DNA from: SIG440 sp045648175
GTDB lineage: Bacteria; Bacillota; Clostridia; Monoglobales; Monoglobaceae
Reading direction: 5' to 3'
Assembly: GCA_045648175.1 (NCBI GenBank)
Contig: JAZRNN010000057.1
Location: 1-64,000 of the forward strand
DNA: 64,000 nucleotides
The notes beneath the pieces are model-generated. The model saw only the letters and a list, made by a program, of their open reading frames with translations. It ran no database searches and had not been told where the DNA came from. Of the stretch, positions 61,363-64,000 are shown piece by piece (the stretch's first letter is position 1; each line of letters starts with the position of its first letter). Position numbers and translations under genes: made by a program.

Positions 61363-61450
61363 AAAAAACCGACCTCCCAATCGTTAGATTTTTGGTCTAA
61401 CTTTTAGGGGCCGGTTCAAAATTTGCATCTCTTTTTTGTACTTATGTTTA

Positions 61451-61900
61451 TTAATCAACCTTAATCTTCACAACAATTTTCTTAACATGAGAAACTTCTT
61501 TGTAGGCTCTGTTTGGAGCGTGTGCATCAGTGGGATACAAAATTGCAAATGCACCTGCGGGCATATCAAGTACTACGGGATCTTCTGCTGAGAGAACCAT
61601 TACATCTTTTTCAGGAGTATGATCCTTGATTAAAGTACAATCATTAATATTCTTCCAGTAGATTTCTTCGTGACCTGAAAGTATATACTGAAGATCAATA
61701 TACTTCTTATGTCCTTCATAATTTCCTTCGGTCTTTGTATCATATTCGCTTACGCTGGCATAAACTTCATCACCATCAATTTCATACTTTCCAACAGCAA
61801 TATCTTCTTCTGTTCCTTTAACAATGAAATCAAAAGCCTTTTTAAACTTTTCGCCCAGATTAACGTATAAATCTTTGTTTGCAATCAAATCATAAATCAT
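61451..61900 (-). CDS. YhcH/YjgK/YiaL family (DUF386) protein
   Basis: Cupin-like protein of 149 residues with GHKKYIDLQYILSG near residue 84, EEIYW, and FAILYPTDAHAPN near residue 122, the likely metal-binding His/Asp cluster. The family includes sialic-acid-linked and beta-galactosidase-beta-like proteins; the function here is unknown. AGGAGACATAAGTA precedes the ATG. It follows the SLH gene terminator and probably has its own weak promoter or readthrough. Confidence 0.88.
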   Translation of the reverse strand: MIYDLIANKDLYVNLGEKFKKAFDFIVKGTEEDIAVGKYEIDGDEVYASVSEYDTKTEGNYEGHKKYIDLQYILSGHEEIYWKNINDCTLIKDHTPEKDVMVLSAEDPVVLDMPAGAFAILYPTDAHAPNRAYKEVSHVKKIVVKIKVD

Positions 61901-61935
61901 TACTTATGTCTCCTTTATTAATTTTTTACTTACAT

Positions 61936-61964
61936 AAAGAGCCCCTCAAACCGAGAGGCTCTTT
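61936..61964 (-). terminator. Terminator after the SLH-domain protein
   Basis: AAAGAGCC-CTC/GAG-GGCTCTTT forms an 11-bp stem with one internal mismatch and a short loop, about 16 bp past the stop codon, followed by a T-containing tail on the minus strand. Confidence 0.85.
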
Positions 61965-61979
61965 AATAAACTTAATAGA

Positions 61980-63659
61980 TTATTTTTCGTATACTGTCCA
62001 ATCTCTGTTTGCAGCAAGTTCAAGCCACTTTTCAGCAGCATCATTCACACGTTCAAATGTATGACTGTTTGTAGCTTCCTGCATAGCAACATAGTACCAA
62101 GCTGATGTGTTGTTGTCAGGCCATACCTTCATAGCGTCAAGCAATGCATCTGCACTTTCGGGTACACGATTTAATACTCTGTTAATCAAAGTAGCAGTTT
62201 CTGCACGTGTAATGTTCTGTTCAGGACGGAATGTGTTGTCTTCATATCCATTAATCCAGTTATAAGCAACTGCTTCAACAATATACTTCTCTGCCCAGTG
62301 ACCGGCAACATCAGTAAACTTGTTCTCTCCAGCCAAGTCAGAATCATCAAATCTAGCACAAATAGTTGTGAATTCAGCACGTGTAATATATTCATCAGGA
62401 GCAAAAGTCTTAGCTGTACGTCCATTTACAACACCCAATTTTGCCATTGTTGAAATAGCAGTATTAAACCAATCACCTGCATTTACATCGTCAAACACAT
62501 TTTCTGTAGCAATGTTCTGTGTTCTTACATCTTCTTTAAGCAATCTGAAGAAGATGGTAGCAACCTCAGCACGAGTAATGTTGCTTTCAGGTCTGATAGT
62601 TCCGTCCGGATAACCTGAAATGTAAGCAAAATGGTCTCCACCGTCCAGTTTTTCCGGAACAGGATGTACAACAACCGGCTTGTCGTCTTCAGCAGCAACT
62701 TCTTTCCATGCAGCATAAACTGTCACGTTGCTATCCAAAGTAACAGATGTTATTCTCTGTGTAAGAGCAGCATCTGCATACCAACCATCAAAGATAAACC
62801 CTTCTTTTTCAGGTATTTTATTAAGATGAATCACACTACCTTGTTTATATGATTCAGCATTTAATGTAGATCCACCATTAACTTCATAATTTACAGTATA
62901 ATTTTTTGCGGCTGCACCAGAAGTTGAACCACCTCCGTTAGGTAAAGCTGTTACATTAATCAAAACAGGTGCAACGGGATCAGTAAATGCGTAATTAATA
63001 TTTACATCCTGGGGATAACCTGTATCACCTTTTCCAATTGTTGTAGTACCAACAATTACACCATCCATACGTCCGTTTGTAACAATTTTGAATCCATCAA
63101 TTTCAAGAATGATTTCATTAGGCAATGTTGTCAAATCATTAACAGTCACACCACTTTTAACATTAATAGTGGACTCTACAGATTTCTTAGAAGTTGAAAG
63201 ATTTCTTGAAGTTCCTTCTTCAAATATAGAAGTTGTTCCGCCATCAAATTTGAAACCAAGAAGATTTCCTGCTTCAATATCAGAAGGTGCAGTAACACCT
63301 GTCCATGTTGCAGTAATTGTAAAGCTACCTGTCACAGGCATAGCCTTTAATTTGATAAAATCTGCTGCAGAAAGTGCAATTTCACCTTCTCTTACAATCT
63401 TGTCAGCAACATGTTTAACATCTGTCATGTCAAGTACCGCACGGAATACAGCACCATCGCCCACAACGCCTGTTATTGAATCACTATATGTACCTGTTGG
63501 CAATTTTCCCTCGATATCAACAGGAACATTAATTGCTCTGTTATAGTCTTCACAAAGTGCCAGATAGTCAGTTAATGACTGTGGTGCAGCGCCTACAGTT
63601 GCAACACAACTAAGCAGCATCACAACGACAAGAACTACTGCCATTAAATTTTTTTTCAT
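61980..63659 (-). CDS. Secreted SLH-domain surface protein
   Basis: Exported cell-wall protein of 559 residues. The start is MKKNLMAVV, because AAGGAGG lies just upstream; residues 1-27 are a signal peptide with cleavage near VGAAPQ. Residues about 30-245 form a beta-rich region of unknown type, possibly cohesin-like. A Listeria-Bacteroides repeat follows (GYxxxxWYxD-type: EGFIFDGWYADAA, near 300), then three SLH repeats (ISGYPDGTIRPESNITRAE, VVNGRTAKTFAPDEYITRAE, INGYEDNTFRPEQNITRAE) that anchor the protein to secondary cell-wall polymer. The ligand is unknown. Confidence 0.93.
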   Translation of the reverse strand: MKKNLMAVVLVVVMLLSCVATVGAAPQSLTDYLALCEDYNRAINVPVDIEGKLPTGTYSDSITGVVGDGAVFRAVLDMTDVKHVADKIVREGEIALSAADFIKLKAMPVTGSFTITATWTGVTAPSDIEAGNLLGFKFDGGTTSIFEEGTSRNLSTSKKSVESTINVKSGVTVNDLTTLPNEIILEIDGFKIVTNGRMDGVIVGTTTIGKGDTGYPQDVNINYAFTDPVAPVLINVTALPNGGGSTSGAAAKNYTVNYEVNGGSTLNAESYKQGSVIHLNKIPEKEGFIFDGWYADAALTQRITSVTLDSNVTVYAAWKEVAAEDDKPVVVHPVPEKLDGGDHFAYISGYPDGTIRPESNITRAEVATIFFRLLKEDVRTQNIATENVFDDVNAGDWFNTAISTMAKLGVVNGRTAKTFAPDEYITRAEFTTICARFDDSDLAGENKFTDVAGHWAEKYIVEAVAYNWINGYEDNTFRPEQNITRAETATLINRVLNRVPESADALLDAMKVWPDNNTSAWYYVAMQEATNSHTFERVNDAAEKWLELAANRDWTVYEK

Positions 63660-63725
63660 TTTTGCATCCTCCTTATTTTTTGCTGTATTCACAACAGCAG
63701 AGACAGTATCTCATTATTATTTTTA

Positions 63726-63754
63726 ATGATACCACAATAACACCTTTGTGTCAA
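63726..63754 (-). promoter_or_regulatory. Sigma-A promoter of the SLH-protein gene
   Basis: Minus-strand TTGACA, a 17-bp spacer and TATCAT, about 67 bp before the start codon. The gap to the tRNA-Ser promoter on the other strand is AT-rich and empty. Confidence 0.8.
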
Positions 63755-63822
63755 GATTTATATACTTTTCTTTTGTAAATTTCTTGTAAAAGTTTTTTGG
63801 GAAAAATATTTCAATTTTACTA

Positions 63823-63851
63823 TTGACAAACTACTAAAAGCATGCTATAAT
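63823..63851 (+). promoter_or_regulatory. Sigma-A promoter of tRNA-Ser
   Basis: Perfect consensus TTGACA, 17 bp, TATAAT, ending 33 bp before the tRNA. Confidence 0.9.
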
Positions 63852-63884
63852 ATCAAAGTCGCTTAGATGTGTGACATAATAAAC

Positions 63885-63973
63885 GGAGAGGTGTCCGAGT
63901 GGTTTAAGGAGCCGGTCTTGAAAACCGGTGACACAGCAATGTGCCGTGGGTTCGAATCCCACTCTCTCCGCCA
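63885..63973 (+). tRNA. tRNA-Ser (UGA)
   Basis: Class II tRNA of 89 nt including encoded CCA (63971-63973). The acceptor stem is GGAGAGG/TCTCTCC. The anticodon arm CCGGT-CTTGAAA-ACCGG gives anticodon TGA. A long variable arm and a T arm GTGGG-TTCGAAT-CCCAC with discriminator G all fit tRNA-Ser reading UCA and related codons. Confidence 0.98.
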
Positions 63974-64000
63974 CTTTCTCCTTCATAAATATTCTTACAT

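Larger units (their letters stand above)
59879..61418 (-). mobile_element. IS3-family (IS150-like) insertion sequence
   Basis: A complete element of about 1.54 kb carrying orfA and orfB. The termini are related inverted repeats: left TGTGACCCCAAAAAGTTAGAC from 59881, right the complement of TGAACCGGCCCCTAAAAG..., sharing the CCCC-AAAAGTTAGAC core. If the left end is taken two bases earlier, AAAT flanks both sides as a 4-bp target duplication (59875-59878, 61419-61422). End positions are certain to a few bases only. Both frames look intact, so it may be active. Confidence 0.9.
59860..61437 (+). terminator. pyr operon terminator split by an IS3 element
   Basis: The left arm AAAAAAGAGCTGC (59860-59872) lies 16 bp after pyrI. 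The right arm GCATCTCTTTTTT (61425-61437) complements it with one mismatch and would give a 13-bp stem with a short AT loop. The arms are now separated by the 1.5-kb insertion element, so an RNA hairpin of normal loop size can no longer form. Confidence 0.75.

Noticed and set aside
39589..64000. Search for the missing 3' part of sigG or for a phage/skin gene set right of the recombinase
   Set aside because: No sigma region 3 or 4, and no capsid, terminase or replication genes were seen on either strand; the region holds housekeeping operons.
1..64000. CRISPR array, rRNA operon, replication origin
   Set aside because: No regularly spaced repeats, rRNA sequence or DnaA-box cluster was noticed.

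Overview
The window is AT-rich chromosomal DNA from a strictly anaerobic Gram-positive bacterium of the class Clostridia. Supporting signs are desulfoferrodoxin, [FeFe]-hydrogenases, 2-oxoacid:ferredoxin oxidoreductase, Hdr/Flx electron-bifurcation proteins, a T-box leader, AGGAGG-type ribosome sites, sigma-A promoters with 17-bp spacers, and sporulation genes (ylmC/ymxH and part of sigG). The species cannot be named from the sequence. An SDR similar to 7alpha-hydroxysteroid dehydrogenases beside an MFS exporter hints at a gut habitat, but weakly.

Layout. 1-1.2 kb: oxidative-stress genes dfx-ahpC-trxB (minus). 1.3-3.5 kb: MFS transporter plus SDR (plus). 3.5-4.2 kb: gene-poor segment with a decayed tRNA-Pro, a 102-bp perfect direct repeat and nested palindromes. 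4.2-21.5 kb: one minus-strand run of 16 genes with no gap above 40 bp. It encodes two NuoE-like ferredoxins, a PAS-type [FeFe]-hydrogenase-like sensor, a SpoIIE/PP2C phosphatase, a group-B-like [FeFe]-hydrogenase, malate dehydrogenase, fumarase, HdrB, HdrC, HdrA, MvhD/FlxD, FlxC, FlxB, FlxA, a soluble fumarate reductase iron-sulfur subunit and flavoprotein, and a dicarboxylate-type permease. This reads as a hydrogenase-sensed malate-to-succinate branch whose last step may be driven by a cytosolic flavin-bifurcating NADH dehydrogenase. It is the most exciting system in the window. 21.7-24.8 kb: minD-mgsA-nhaC. 24.9-36 kb: a long cell-shape and housekeeping run (rluB, HI0933-family flavoprotein, NUDIX, zapA, U32 protease, NusG-II, hepI-like, maf, mreBCD, mrdA). 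36-39.1 kb: prs, pncB, ylmC.

39.2-41.4 kb: the 5' third of sigG (forespore sigma factor) is cut off after the conserved Tyr-Ala-Val-Pro segment and is followed by an intact, convergent serine recombinase with a 50-codon overlapping partner gene. This resembles the sigK/skin arrangement, but in sigG. The rest of sigG is not in the window. 41.4-50.9 kb: a nine-gene operon under a T-box leader (ParA/MinD-like ATPase, four-subunit 2-oxoacid:ferredoxin oxidoreductase, IlvE, a LeuA-like protein lacking its catalytic motifs, a TIM-barrel/acyl-CoA synthetase fusion, and an amidohydrolase). It suggests branched-chain 2-oxoacid metabolism.

50.96-59.84 kb: divergent pyrimidine operon pyrC-carB-pyrK-pyrD-pyrF-pyrE-pyrB-pyrI, without carA. 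An IS3-family element (59.88-61.42 kb) sits in the loop of this operon's terminator. 61.4-63.7 kb: a YhcH-family protein and an SLH-domain cell-surface protein (minus). The window ends with tRNA-Ser(UGA).
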